Notes: generated by a model from the letters alone, not told the origin. Numbered from the stretch's first letter, positions 51,553 to 61,005 are shown. The stretch is 64,000 nt of DNA from CAYQOX01 sp964419335 (GCA_964419335.1 CAYQOX010000003.1:1-64000); one strand, 5' to 3'. Program-made: numbers and translations.

Positions 51553-54500
51553 TCAAGAACGGAGACTTTCTAGGAGACTGTCGAGTAGTGAGTAGGCCAC
51601 AGGGACGAGAATCATGGTTAAAAAAGTTCCAATGATTAATCCACTGGCTGCCACAATTCCTAAGGGACTCATACGTTCCAAGCCCACAGCCAGTTCGAAA
51701 ATTAAGGGGGTTAGTCCGATCACCGTGGAGGTGGTTGTCATTAAGATAGGACGGTTGCGTAGCCTCACCGATTGCTGAATCGCTTGATTTTTTGAGAGGC
51801 CTTGCTTGCGGGCCGTAAGGATAAAATCCAATAATAATATGCTATTATTTACGATTGTTCCACCCACTAAAATTAATCCCATCATTGCGGGATTACACAT
51901 AGGTTTATCGAAGAACAGCAATCCCCATATCGCGCCGGCGATCGTGAAAGGAATGGCGGCCATAATGGTGAGGGGATGAGAAAAGGATTGGAACATGCTG
52001 ACCAGTAAAAAGTAGAGGAGTACGATCCCTAAGAGTAGAGCCTGTCCCATCGTGGCTCTGCTTTCTTGCATATCCGTATAAGTGCCACTGATTTCGATGG
52101 AATAACCGCGGGGGATTTCAATAGAAGAGAGGCGCTGTTGTACTTTTTGGGCGACTTGGGCAATGGTATAGGTATGGTTGACGGCTGTTACATCAATCGA
52201 ATTTTGTAAATTCTCACGGGTGATAAATGGCTGATCTTTTTGTTTAGAAGCCGTGGCGAGGGCTCTTAGGGGAATCTGGCCAAATTGAGTGGTAATATAG
52301 GCTTCTTTGAGTTGGTTGGGGAAATTCATATCTTGTTCTGCGTATTGAATTCGGATGGGGATGTCTAAAAATTCATCCAAACTCATGTTGGAGACCGGGA
52401 TTCCTTGTACTGCGGTTTTTAATTCCCGCCCAATGTCATTGGGAGAGGTTTTGTACAATCTTGCCAAAAAAGGATCTACTTCAAGATCGTAGATGGTTTT
52501 GTCAAAGTACCAACTACGGTGCACGTCCATTAATCCTGAAATCCCTTTTATTGATTCCAAGACCTCATCCGCTAAGTTACGAATGACTTTTGTATTGGAA
52601 CCCTGAATAATGATATCGAGTGGGGCTTTGGTGGTAGAAAGAGGGGTGGCTCCGTATTCACTTACGCGAAAGGTACGTACTCCGGGAATCGACCGTAGTT
52701 GCTCACGCCAATGATCTTGTATCTGCCAAATTGACTTTTCGCGCTGCAATCGATCCGAAAGATGAACCGTGATTTTTCCGGACTGGGTTGTAGACCCACC
52801 GGCTCCAAAACTAATTTCGCCCGATTCAGAACCGACCACAGAAGACATCATTTTTACGCTTGGTTCTTCCTGGATCATGGATTCGATCCGGGAGAGAACC
52901 TGTTCGACCTCATTGGCTTGATAATCCGAAGGGGTATCAAATTCTACAATGGAGATCCCCACATCCATGGGAGGCATGAGTTCAGCGCCTATAAGGGGAA
53001 GGGCAATTTTGAGGGTGAGAACAAACATCGCTACGGCGAAGGCGAAGGTGAGGATACGCCAGTTGAGTGCGATTTTAAGCAAATTCAAATAGAATTGGGT
53101 GATATGATTTATGAAACCTTCAACTCCGCTGATCCAACGTTCCAAGCGGGTCCGGGCTTTTCGTTGGATAGCCAGCAACCGCTCTGACAACAATGGGATT
53201 ACGGTTAAGGAAACCAAGAGAGAAAAGATGAGGGTTGAGGTGATCATGATGTTGAGGGGACGCATGATCCGTTGGGTATACCCACCGGTAAACATGGCGG
53301 GAAGTACCACCAGGACGGTTGTTAACATCCCCGCGGTAATGGGGAAGGCGACTTCACTCGCGCCTTTCATGACTTGGTGCGAAATGTTTTGTGATGGGTC
53401 TTGTTTGTGATGGCGGTAAATATTTTCCAAGACCACGATGGAAGAATCCACGACCAAACCTACGGAAATAATAAGACCGGAGAGGGTGACCATGTTCATG
53501 GTGTACCCTGAGAACCATAAGACCATCAAACTGCCCAAAAAGGCTAAGGGAATGGTGACCGAAACGATCAGGGCTGCGCGTAAGTCTGCGAGGAAGATAA
53601 AGATCACCAAGACGGTTAAGAGGGTGGCCTGAACCAGACTTTGGCGCATGCCATCGACATTGACATCGATAATCGGTTCTTGGTCATCAGTGATTTCAAA
53701 AGTAATAGCGGGATAGCGGGCTTGAAGTTCAGGGAGATGTTCTTTGAAAGAGACGATAGCGGCTTTGGTTGAGCCTTCGTCCGAACGTAAGATGTTCATG
53801 GCAATGGCGGGTTTTGCATTGCCGTGATAGACACTCCGTAGGCGTTCTTCGTCTAATTCCACCTTACCGATGTCGGATAAACGCACATACCCTTTCTCTT
53901 GTTTTCGCAGTGGAAGTTCACGAATTTCTTTTAAGGAAGAAAATTCGCCTTGTACTCGGATTAAAAATTCACTCCTTTCGCTATAGATCGAACCTGCAGG
54001 CGAGGAAACATTTTCCCGGGCGAGGACTGCGAGGACTTCATCCAAGGGCATATCATGAGCGGCTAAACGGTCGCGCTGCAGCATGATCTTTACTTCGGGT
54101 TTGTGTCCGCCAAATACATCCACATCGGCTACTTCGGAGAGTGAGAGAATCTCATCTTTGATTTGATTCTCGGCCAACAAGCGTACTTCGGAAAGCGTTT
54201 TACGGCTATCCTCTTTGGGGATTAAAGCCATGGTGAGCAGCGGCCGGGTGGCATCGGTGATAGGGTAGATACGGGGGGCTTGGATATCTTCCGGCAGCGA
54301 TGACTCGATTCGGGCTACAGCGTTTTGGACATCGAGAACGGCTTCGCCGATGGGTTTCTCATAACGAAATTCTACATTCACAGAGGAAACCTCATCGCGG
54401 GAAGTGCTGGTGATATTTTTTAAGAGGCCGAGTGAGTTGGCTTCTTTTTCAATGATATGGGTGATCTTGTCCGACACATCTTGAGCGGTAGCCCCCGGCC

Positions 54501-54651
54501 AGACCGTGATAATCACAACTTGAGGCGGGGCCGTATCTGGGAACAAGTCGGTCGGAGTCATAAAGAAGCCATAGGTTCCCAGAGCAACCACGAGAAAGAG
54601 TAACGCATAAACGGTGTATGGATTTTTTAACGAAAAACTTGTAAGGCTCAT
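51553..54651 (-). CDS. RND-family efflux pump, inner membrane subunit
   Basis: The 1032-residue transporter has the standard RND layout: about twelve membrane helices in two halves and two large periplasmic loops. FFMTPTDLFPDTAPPQVVIITVWPGATAQDV starts the first loop. Membrane helices carry ISVGLVVDSSIVVLENIYRH with the proton-relay Asp, and in the second half LILVGGTIVNNSILLLDFI. GAELMPPMDVGI opens the second loop. It is an HAE/MexF-like proton antiporter that moves drugs or lipids from periplasm to outside with an adaptor and an outer-membrane channel. No channel gene is adjacent. Its ATG overlaps the adaptor's stop by 4 bp. Confidence 0.94.
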   Translation of the reverse strand: MSLTSFSLKNPYTVYALLFLVVALGTYGFFMTPTDLFPDTAPPQVVIITVWPGATAQDVSDKITHIIEKEANSLGLLKNITSTSRDEVSSVNVEFRYEKPIGEAVLDVQNAVARIESSLPEDIQAPRIYPITDATRPLLTMALIPKEDSRKTLSEVRLLAENQIKDEILSLSEVADVDVFGGHKPEVKIMLQRDRLAAHDMPLDEVLAVLARENVSSPAGSIYSERSEFLIRVQGEFSSLKEIRELPLRKQEKGYVRLSDIGKVELDEERLRSVYHGNAKPAIAMNILRSDEGSTKAAIVSFKEHLPELQARYPAITFEITDDQEPIIDVNVDGMRQSLVQATLLTVLVIFIFLADLRAALIVSVTIPLAFLGSLMVLWFSGYTMNMVTLSGLIISVGLVVDSSIVVLENIYRHHKQDPSQNISHQVMKGASEVAFPITAGMLTTVLVVLPAMFTGGYTQRIMRPLNIMITSTLIFSLLVSLTVIPLLSERLLAIQRKARTRLERWISGVEGFINHITQFYLNLLKIALNWRILTFAFAVAMFVLTLKIALPLIGAELMPPMDVGISIVEFDTPSDYQANEVEQVLSRIESMIQEEPSVKMMSSVVGSESGEISFGAGGSTTQSGKITVHLSDRLQREKSIWQIQDHWREQLRSIPGVRTFRVSEYGATPLSTTKAPLDIIIQGSNTKVIRNLADEVLESIKGISGLMDVHRSWYFDKTIYDLEVDPFLARLYKTSPNDIGRELKTAVQGIPVSNMSLDEFLDIPIRIQYAEQDMNFPNQLKEAYITTQFGQIPLRALATASKQKDQPFITRENLQNSIDVTAVNHTYTIAQVAQKVQQRLSSIEIPRGYSIEISGTYTDMQESRATMGQALLLGIVLLYFLLVSMFQSFSHPLTIMAAIPFTIAGAIWGLLFFDKPMCNPAMMGLILVGGTIVNNSILLLDFILTARKQGLSKNQAIQQSVRLRNRPILMTTTSTVIGLTPLIFELAVGLERMSPLGIVAASGLIIGTFLTMILVPVAYSLLDSLLESLRS

Positions 54652-55847
54652 TGGATCACCTCAACTTGAAGTCCACTGGACAAGGTGCTCCATCCCATAA
54701 AGGTGGACAGCACCACCTCTGCACCTGGCTCAATTCCTTTGACCGCCACTTCTTCTTTTTTTTCCCCAAGAACCGTCACCGGTTGAGCCACAAGGTGATC
54801 GTCTTTGATGACAAAAACATAAGGATCCTTTTCTTTGCCGAGAACAAGGCTTCGTTGGGGAACCAGCACGACATCTGGATAGTCATGGAGGATCACTTGG
54901 ATGGGAACATAAGCCCCCTGCTGGAGTTTTTTGGATTGCTTGGAGGATAAGAGTACTTCTGCGCGAAGCATCCGAGTCTCGTTATAAGCAGGGAATAATT
55001 GCGACACGGTAGCGGATTGTTCTTGACCGTTAAGAGTAAAAAGTACGGAGAGTCCTTTTTGGAAGAGGGGTTTATCGTTTTGGGGAACATCGAACGCAAG
55101 TCGCTTTTGGGTTACTGTATCGACTTCTAATAGCACCTTGCCTGGTTGGGCTAACTCGCCGGAATCACAATGACGGCGGGTGACGATACCCTGATAAGGG
55201 CTCTCTATATTGGTGTAGCTTAAACGGGTTTTGAGTTCTTCTTTCTTTTTGTTCAGTGATTGGATTTTATGCTCGAGGGCTTTTTCCTTACCCTGGCTGG
55301 AAAGAAACTCTCCATTCAGAGTATTGGTTTTATCTTCGATTTCATCAAATTTTTGTTGAGAGACATTTCCTTGCTCGAGTAGTTTCAGATAGCGGTTTAA
55401 TTCTTTTTGCCAAAATTGGAGAGATTGATCCAGCGATTGGGTCAGTTCTTTTTGGGCTTGTAACTCTGCTTGAGCTTGTTCAATTTGGCTTATGGATGAG
55501 GCAAGGGAAGATTCGATTTCCCGTGAATCCAACTGAATTAAGCTCTCCCCTTTTTCGATCATATCTCCCTCATCCACGTGGATACGTTCGATAGAAGAGG
55601 AGATGCGCGAGCTGATGAGAGCTGATTCCACGGACTCGACTTCAGCGAGATAATCCATAGATTGAGTAAAATGTCCTTGTTTTGCGATACTGCTTTCAAC
55701 CGGGATTGGACGCTCGCCGTAAACCGGGGCTTCTTTGAGTTCTTCTTTCTTTTGATTGACCGCCATGGCGGCGAGCCCTACTACGGCAGCAAAAGCGGCT
55801 AGCCATCCAACAGTTCTTAGGATTATGGAAAAGGATAAAATTTTCAT
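54648..55847 (-). CDS. RND periplasmic adaptor (membrane fusion protein)
   Basis: The 399-residue protein has an N-terminal anchor (about 8-30). The first lipoyl half shows VESALISSRISSSIERIHVDEGDMIEKGESLIQLD. A long coiled-coil hairpin (about 110-215) follows with the second lipoyl piece NIESPYQGIVTRRHCDSGELAQPGKVL. The beta-barrel and membrane-proximal domains complete it. It links the RND pump to an outer-membrane channel. A perfect palindrome lies just before its start, between it and the TetR gene. Confidence 0.93.
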   Translation of the reverse strand: MKILSFSIILRTVGWLAAFAAVVGLAAMAVNQKKEELKEAPVYGERPIPVESSIAKQGHFTQSMDYLAEVESVESALISSRISSSIERIHVDEGDMIEKGESLIQLDSREIESSLASSISQIEQAQAELQAQKELTQSLDQSLQFWQKELNRYLKLLEQGNVSQQKFDEIEDKTNTLNGEFLSSQGKEKALEHKIQSLNKKKEELKTRLSYTNIESPYQGIVTRRHCDSGELAQPGKVLLEVDTVTQKRLAFDVPQNDKPLFQKGLSVLFTLNGQEQSATVSQLFPAYNETRMLRAEVLLSSKQSKKLQQGAYVPIQVILHDYPDVVLVPQRSLVLGKEKDPYVFVIKDDHLVAQPVTVLGEKKEEVAVKGIEPGAEVVLSTFMGWSTLSSGLQVEVIQ

Positions 55848-55859
55848 GCTTGGCTCCCA

Positions 55860-55883
55860 CTATGTGAATTACGGTTCACATAG
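55860..55883. promoter_or_regulatory. Palindromic operator before the efflux adaptor gene
   Basis: CTATGTGAA (860-868) and TTCACATAG (875-883) form a perfect 9-bp inverted repeat around a 6-base spacer, 13 bp before the adaptor start. Its core GTGAA-N6-TTCAC is repeated before the TetR gene, so it is very likely the TetR binding site. Confidence 0.75.
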
Positions 55884-55897
55884 ATAATTAAAAAAAA

Positions 55898-56497
55898 TTA
55901 TGATTCTGTTAGTATCGATTCGTAAAGCGTCCACATCTTTTCCGATTGCTTGGTGATGTCGTAAACTCCATCGCTTATATTCCATAATATCACCGCCGGT
56001 TGAATAATACCTAAAAAAAATAAGGCGGCGGCATCGGGATCGATCGATTTCTGAATTTGATTTTGTGATTGGCCTTGTTTAATAAGTTTGGCTAGTTCAT
56101 TCAAATAAGCCTGGATGTTTTTATAGAGCCGCTCACGATGTTTGGGATTATATTTATAGAGATCCCCTGAAAAAATAATGCGGGGAATGGATTGATTTTC
56201 GCGGATAAATTGGATATGTCTTTGTAAAATTTCATGCAATTGGTTGATTGGATCCGTGGGTTTCTCTCTCGTTTGTTTGATGTTGTTTTGCAGTTGGTTG
56301 CCAATATATTCGATCATGGCTTCGAAGATTTTTTCTTTATTTTTGTAATGGCGATAGATGGCGGAAGGTACGATTCCCAGTCGTGTGGAGATTCGTGCGA
56401 TTGTCACTTCGCAGATCCCGTGTTCCGCCATTAGATTCATGGCAGTGGTAACAATTTGCTCTTTTCGAATTTCCGTTTTGACTTTGGGTGCAACCAT
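55898..56497 (-). CDS. TetR-family transcriptional regulator
   Basis: The 199-residue repressor has an N-terminal helix-turn-helix: KEQIVTTAMNLMAEHGICEVTIARISTRLGIVPSAIYRHYKNKEKIF. The C-terminal ligand-binding domain is all-helical and of unknown ligand. An ATG at 56497 is preferred over an upstream TTG at 56518. It is encoded just upstream of the adaptor-pump genes, on the same strand, and is likely the local repressor of the efflux operon and of itself. Confidence 0.93.
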   Translation of the reverse strand: MVAPKVKTEIRKEQIVTTAMNLMAEHGICEVTIARISTRLGIVPSAIYRHYKNKEKIFEAMIEYIGNQLQNNIKQTREKPTDPINQLHEILQRHIQFIRENQSIPRIIFSGDLYKYNPKHRERLYKNIQAYLNELAKLIKQGQSQNQIQKSIDPDAAALFFLGIIQPAVILWNISDGVYDITKQSEKMWTLYESILTES

Positions 56498-56545
56498 GAT
56501 CCTGCTCGACTTTCTCAAATCTCATCAAAATTGTGTTGGTTTGAA

Positions 56546-56561
56546 GTGAATGATTATTCAC
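56546..56561. promoter_or_regulatory. Second GTGAA-N6-TTCAC operator, before the TetR gene
   Basis: GTGAAT (546-551) and ATTCAC (556-561) are perfect inverted arms, about 50 bp before the TetR ATG. It shares the GTGAA-N6-TTCAC core with the site at 55860, so autoregulation is likely. The rest of the 325-bp gap 56498-56822 shows nothing else clear. Confidence 0.65.
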
Positions 56562-56822
56562 ATCTTATTTTGTCTTTCTATTTTTGTCAACTCTTTTCTT
56601 TTTTAAAACCACGAATTTGTAATTTGTGCTTGGGATGTCTTCAAAAGGAGTTTTGCGATAAAATAATGTTTTGAAGTAAAATCACCTCGGGTATGACAAG
56701 TGGAATAGTTCTATATAGCTAACTAGCGAAATTTTACTATTTACAAGCGCATTCCTTATCAGTATTCTCCATTTATAGAGTGGCGTTCAAGCAACTTATA
56801 TCGAATATGGTGGTAAACGTCC

Positions 56823-58049
56823 GTGAAGGAAAAAGATCAATCTAACGAAAAATCGATGGCTCATCTTAAAGATATCCTTCTTGGTTTACATGAGGGGAAA
56901 GAGCCGGAGGATCTCCGAAAACAAATCGATGCTCTGGTATCGCGGGTGGATGCGGCCGATTTGCTTCAAATGGAAGAACGATTGTTGAAAGAAGGGTTAT
57001 GCCAGGAGGAGTTGATTGATAAATGTGATATCCATGCGCAAGTTATGGAGAACGCATTACAGCAGCCTCAGGATTTCGAGGTCATCCCGGGGCATCCCTT
57101 GGATACGTTTAAGCGGGAAAATCAAGCGGTTTATAACAGTGTAAAAACGTTACGGGCTACCATCAAGGAGTTATCTTCGGCTAAAGATCCGAAGAGGCTC
57201 GAATCGTATCGCATGCTTTGTTTGCGGGTGTGCCAAGATTTAATGGATTTGGAAAAACATTATTTGAAGAAACAAAATCTGTTGTATCCTCAACTGGAAG
57301 AGCATGGTCTTTCTTGCCCGAGACAGATAATGTGCGAGAAAGATAAAGAAACTATCGCAAATCTATCACACCTATATGAGATTATTTTCACGCCTTATGA
57401 ACCTCAAGCCCGTTGGATTGGTCACGTGAGTCGTGATGCCGAAAAAGCCTTGCAGTGCATTGAGAGCATGATTGTGAAAGAAGAACGAATATTATTTCCA
57501 GCTTGTTTTTCTCTATTATCGGATGAACAATGGGCGGAAGTATGGCAGCGAGCCCCGTATTATGGCTGGTGTCTTGTCGAACCGCGGGAGGGGTATAAGC
57601 CCACGCCAGATTCTGTAAAAACAAGCGATACGGATCAATCCCTGGATGGATTGGTTGTCTTGCCCACTGGCTGTCTCTCCTTGAATCATCTTGTCCGTTT
57701 ATTCAGGCACTTACCCATCGATATTACGTTTATAGACCGCAATCAACGAGTTGTCTTTTTCTCGGATGGGCGTGATCCTGTTTTTAAGCGAAAGAAATTT
57801 ATTGTGGGACGAAAAATGACGTATTGTTTTCCACCAAATTTTGTGGAGGAAATTATGGCGATTGAAGCGGAGTTACGAGAAGGCCATAAAGATAAAATGG
57901 AATTCTTGCATACGATTCACGGTGAGAATATCCTCGTTCAGTATTTCCGGGTACTTGATCAATATGGAGATTACGCCGGGTTTATAGAAACGAAACAAAA
58001 ACAACTCTCGGATCATAAAGTTTCTATTCATTTTGAAGACGAATCTTAG
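56823..58049 (+). CDS. DUF438/hemerythrin/PAS-like protein
   Basis: This is a 408-residue protein. The N-terminal part (about 12-75) matches DUF438 (HLKDILLGLHEGKEPEDLRK). A hemerythrin-like helical domain (about 85-245) starts GHPLDTFKREN and contains LEKHYLKKQNLLYPQLEEHG and KEERILFP. The C-terminal part (about 280-400) is PAS-like (DITFIDRNQRVVFFSDG, NILVQYFRVLDQYGDYAGF). Such proteins are thought to sense oxygen or redox state via diiron or heme, unproven here. Start: GTG at 56823; a more usual DUF438 start is M12 at 56856, and no strong Shine-Dalgarno decides. First gene of a five-gene run. Confidence 0.82.
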   Translation: MKEKDQSNEKSMAHLKDILLGLHEGKEPEDLRKQIDALVSRVDAADLLQMEERLLKEGLCQEELIDKCDIHAQVMENALQQPQDFEVIPGHPLDTFKRENQAVYNSVKTLRATIKELSSAKDPKRLESYRMLCLRVCQDLMDLEKHYLKKQNLLYPQLEEHGLSCPRQIMCEKDKETIANLSHLYEIIFTPYEPQARWIGHVSRDAEKALQCIESMIVKEERILFPACFSLLSDEQWAEVWQRAPYYGWCLVEPREGYKPTPDSVKTSDTDQSLDGLVVLPTGCLSLNHLVRLFRHLPIDITFIDRNQRVVFFSDGRDPVFKRKKFIVGRKMTYCFPPNFVEEIMAIEAELREGHKDKMEFLHTIHGENILVQYFRVLDQYGDYAGFIETKQKQLSDHKVSIHFEDES

Positions 58050-58064
58050 AAGTACGCTTCCCTC

Positions 58065-59120
58065 ATGAAAAACCTGCCGGTCGTGGGTATATGCGGATGG
58101 AACAAATCAGGGAAAACGGCGCTGATTGAATCTGTCTTGCCTGAACTGAGAGAGAAGGGAATTCATACGGCCGTAGTCAAGCACCTTTCCCATGAATATG
58201 AAATGGACCGGAGAGGGAAGGATAGTGCTCGATTGTTCCAACACAAGACGGATGTTTATCTCCATACTCCTTCTGAAATAGGCGTTCATGCTCATAAGAC
58301 AACGAATTTTTCATTGGAAAGGGATCTTCGAGAATTAAGTCGCCGCTACGATTTCATTCTTGTGGAAGGATACAAGCATTCTCCAGTTCCCAAATTCTGG
58401 TTGACCGATGCAAGTGGTCGTGTGCCTAAGGATCTTGCTGAACCGATTGTAGAAGTATTGACCACCGAGTGTGACAGGCACTCTATCCTTCTAAAATATA
58501 TTGAAAGTTCTTTGTCCTATATCAACCACCAAACTCCAATTTATGGTTGTGTATTAATCGGTGGGAAAAGTCAACGCATGGGGGCACCGAAACATCTATT
58601 GGAATATGAAGGAAAAACTTGGTTAGAACGAATAATAGCGGTGCTTCAACATAAAACAGAAAAAAATGTAATCGTGGGCAAGGGGGATTTGCCAGAGACG
58701 TTGAAGGACACTCTCCGATTGCCGGATATAGAGGAATGTAGCGGACCTATGGCGGGTATTCTTTCAGCGATGCGCTGGGCACCCTATGCCTCATGGATCG
58801 TCTGCGCGTGTGATTTACCTTGGATATCGCCTGCCTCTCTCGATTGGCTTTGCCGGCAACGGCAAGTAGGGCGATGGATCGTGATGCCTTCGATTCCCAA
58901 AAAGAATAAAGTCGAACCTCTTTATGCTTTCTATGAATTTCGTGCTGCTTCTTTCGTTGAAAAACAAGTGGCTGAAGGAAATTACAAACTTTCAGATTTA
59001 GCCAAACACCCAAACACGATTGTGAAAATTCCACCTGACGAACTTCAGTCATCGTGGTTTAATGTAAATTCTAATGAGGATTTAGCCTGGTTTTATCAAA
59101 AGACGAATCAAACGCAATGA
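58065..59120 (+). CDS. Molybdopterin-guanine dinucleotide biosynthesis fusion MobB-MobA
   Basis: The 351-residue protein joins two modules. Residues 1-165 are MobB-like, a GTP-binding adaptor with Walker A ICGWNKSGKTALIES and VKHLSHEYEMDRRGKDSARL, then FILVEGYKHS. Residues about 175-351 are MobA-like guanylyltransferase: VLIGGKSQRMGAPKHLLEYEGKTWLERI, then CSGPMAGILSAMRWAP and CACDLPWIS. MobA attaches GMP to molybdopterin to give the bis-MGD cofactor, helped by MobB. The fused order B-A in one chain is seen in some bacteria. It lies 15 bp after the hemerythrin-like gene. Confidence 0.92.
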   Translation: MKNLPVVGICGWNKSGKTALIESVLPELREKGIHTAVVKHLSHEYEMDRRGKDSARLFQHKTDVYLHTPSEIGVHAHKTTNFSLERDLRELSRRYDFILVEGYKHSPVPKFWLTDASGRVPKDLAEPIVEVLTTECDRHSILLKYIESSLSYINHQTPIYGCVLIGGKSQRMGAPKHLLEYEGKTWLERIIAVLQHKTEKNVIVGKGDLPETLKDTLRLPDIEECSGPMAGILSAMRWAPYASWIVCACDLPWISPASLDWLCRQRQVGRWIVMPSIPKKNKVEPLYAFYEFRAASFVEKQVAEGNYKLSDLAKHPNTIVKIPPDELQSSWFNVNSNEDLAWFYQKTNQTQ

Positions 59121-59155
59121 AACGAGTATGAAAGCACGAGATGGTTGTGTAATCG

Positions 59156-59731
59156 ATGAAAAAAGTACGCGAAAGCGGAATGCCCGATGAAACTTGGTGG
59201 GAAAGTTTTTTTGAGCCTAAAAAGATTTTTGCGAAACTTGGATTAACTTCGCATTGCCGGAATGCAGTTGAGTTTGGCTGCGGTTATGGTACTTTCACTC
59301 TCCCCGCTGCAGAAATCGTTCAAGGCATGGTTTATGCGTTTGATATTGAACCTGAGATGGTAGAGATCACTCAAAAAAAAGCGCAAAAACAAGGGTTACA
59401 CAATATCCATGTTGAACTGCGGGATTTCATGGAGAATGGAACTGGGCTTCCCGACGAGAGTGTTGATTATGTCATGGTGTTCAATATTCTTCATACAGAA
59501 GATCCGGAAATATTGCTACGTGAAAGCTGGCGTATTTTAACTTTGGAGGGAAAACTGGGAATTTTTCACTGGAATGATGATCCTTCTACCCCGCGAGGGC
59601 CTTCGATGGATATTCGTCCCAAACCCGAACATTGCCGTTCTTGGGCCGAGGCGGTTGGGTTTATCTCTCAAACCGAAGACCCCATCGATCTACCCCCTTA
59701 TCATTACGGCTGGTTGTTAAGGAAATTATAA
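59156..59731 (+). CDS. Class I SAM-dependent methyltransferase
   Basis: This 191-residue protein has the SAM-binding motif I AVEFGCGYGTFTLPAAEIV, VYAFDIEPEMVEIT (motif II) and VDYVMVFNILHTED with LLRESWRILTLEGKLGIFHW. It is a UbiE/small-molecule type methyltransferase of unknown substrate. It lies 35 bp after mobBA and 21 bp before the nucleoside phosphorylase gene. Confidence 0.85.
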   Translation: MKKVRESGMPDETWWESFFEPKKIFAKLGLTSHCRNAVEFGCGYGTFTLPAAEIVQGMVYAFDIEPEMVEITQKKAQKQGLHNIHVELRDFMENGTGLPDESVDYVMVFNILHTEDPEILLRESWRILTLEGKLGIFHWNDDPSTPRGPSMDIRPKPEHCRSWAEAVGFISQTEDPIDLPPYHYGWLLRKL

Positions 59732-59752
59732 AATGGGAGTTTATCGTATTTG

Positions 59753-60565
59753 ATGATGGCGCAAAATCAAATCTCTTTGACCAACATCCCTTTACTCAAT
59801 CATAACCATGAGACTCCTTCCGTTTTTCGACCAGAAGATTTAGTCGATGCGGTTAAGACTACACGAAAAATACAGCAGTTGGATCTTCCGGATATCTGTG
59901 TTCTTGAGTTTGATGGAGATCTTACAGATAAGCTTCAAGAAAGAGATGAGTTAGTACACTGCGATTGCTGGCCATGCTTTCATACCAAGATGTGGGGATG
60001 GCCGCGAGAGGAGGTTCGATGTGGGATTATACCCCGTACGATTGGTGGTCCGTATACGGTGTTGGTTGCAGAACAACTGGCGGTATGTGGTGTCAAAGTC
60101 ATCATCGGTTTGGCATCCGCTGGGCGGGTGGCTCCTACTTACCCTTTGCCTAGTGTGGTGATCGCAGAACAGGCCATCCGGGATGAGGGGGTTTCTTACC
60201 ATTATTTACCCCCAGAAAAAACCGTGGATGCAACTTTATCTCTGGTCCCTTTTTTAGAGCGTTCTCTAACTCCCCTTGGGCAACCGGTCCATCGTGGGTT
60301 GGTCTGGACCACGGATGCCCCTTACCGTGAAACCCAGGAGGATATCTCGCGTTACGCGGATATGGGAGCCTTGGCGGTTGAGATGCAGGCTGCTTCTCTG
60401 TATTCTTTTGGGAAACGGAAACAGGTTCCTGTCGCACTGGTTGCTCATGTTACCAACGCAATTGATCATGATGGAGAGCAATTTGATAAGGGACCGGAAG
60501 ATTTCGATATCTCATTGCTAGGTGCCATTTGTGAAGGGGCAAAGCAGTGGCTTGAATCATCATGA
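59753..60565 (+). CDS. Nucleoside phosphorylase (PNP/UDP family)
   Basis: The 270-residue enzyme has the PNP_UDP_1 fold. IPRTIGGPYTVLVAEQLAVCGVKVIIGLASAGRVAPTYPLP gives the phosphate and base region. GLVWTTDAPYRET and GALAVEMQAASLY (with the conserved Glu-Met) form the ribose site. It splits a purine nucleoside or uridine with phosphate. The exact base preference is not evident. ATG at 59753 or 59756 may start it; a TTG precedes. GGGAG lies 13 bases upstream. Confidence 0.88.
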   Translation: MMAQNQISLTNIPLLNHNHETPSVFRPEDLVDAVKTTRKIQQLDLPDICVLEFDGDLTDKLQERDELVHCDCWPCFHTKMWGWPREEVRCGIIPRTIGGPYTVLVAEQLAVCGVKVIIGLASAGRVAPTYPLPSVVIAEQAIRDEGVSYHYLPPEKTVDATLSLVPFLERSLTPLGQPVHRGLVWTTDAPYRETQEDISRYADMGALAVEMQAASLYSFGKRKQVPVALVAHVTNAIDHDGEQFDKGPEDFDISLLGAICEGAKQWLESS

Positions 60566-60628
60566 AAAAATAGAATCTAAGCCGGAAAAAGTATTAGGTT
60601 CATTTTAATATGAAAGGGATAAAGCATC

Positions 60629-60949
60629 ATGAAACTTGGGATTATTATCTCACAAACCGATCCGGAAACTGTATTTAATGTATTGCGTTTGGCTCATTAC
60701 AGTTTGGAACAAGGGGATGAAGTTCGTATTTTTCTTTCCGGGAAAGGAGTAGAGATCGACTCGATTGAAGATACTAAATTTAATGTAAAAGAGCAGGCAC
60801 AAAAAGTTCTCGACGCAGGGGGAGAATTCTTGGCCTGTGGGACCTGTTTGAAAATACGCAATTCTGAAGGTTCGGAAGTATGTCCCTTATCCACCCTTAA
60901 AGATCATTATGAAGTCGTACGTGATTCTGATCGGCTTGTGACGATTTAA
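60629..60949 (+). CDS. DsrE-family sulfur-relay-like protein
   Basis: The 106-residue protein has a single DsrE/DsrF domain. KLGIIISQTDPETVFNVLRLAHYSL is the family start. FLACGTCLKIRNSEGSEVCP holds Cys70, Cys73 and Cys85; the CGTC region matches the site carrying persulfide in DsrE-type carriers. It is the last gene in the run, 63 bp after the phosphorylase. Partner sulfur proteins (DsrF/H, TusA) are not here. Confidence 0.88.
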   Translation: MKLGIIISQTDPETVFNVLRLAHYSLEQGDEVRIFLSGKGVEIDSIEDTKFNVKEQAQKVLDAGGEFLACGTCLKIRNSEGSEVCPLSTLKDHYEVVRDSDRLVTI

Positions 60950-61005
60950 CGCCTACTGTTTGCTTTAAGGTACAATTGCGCTGAAGAAGGTGACATTAAA
61001 ATCCA

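Noticed and set aside
57100..57560. Loss of a diiron histidine in the hemerythrin-like domain
   Set aside because: Some ligand positions differ from what I recall, but I am not sure the family keeps them, so I make no claim.
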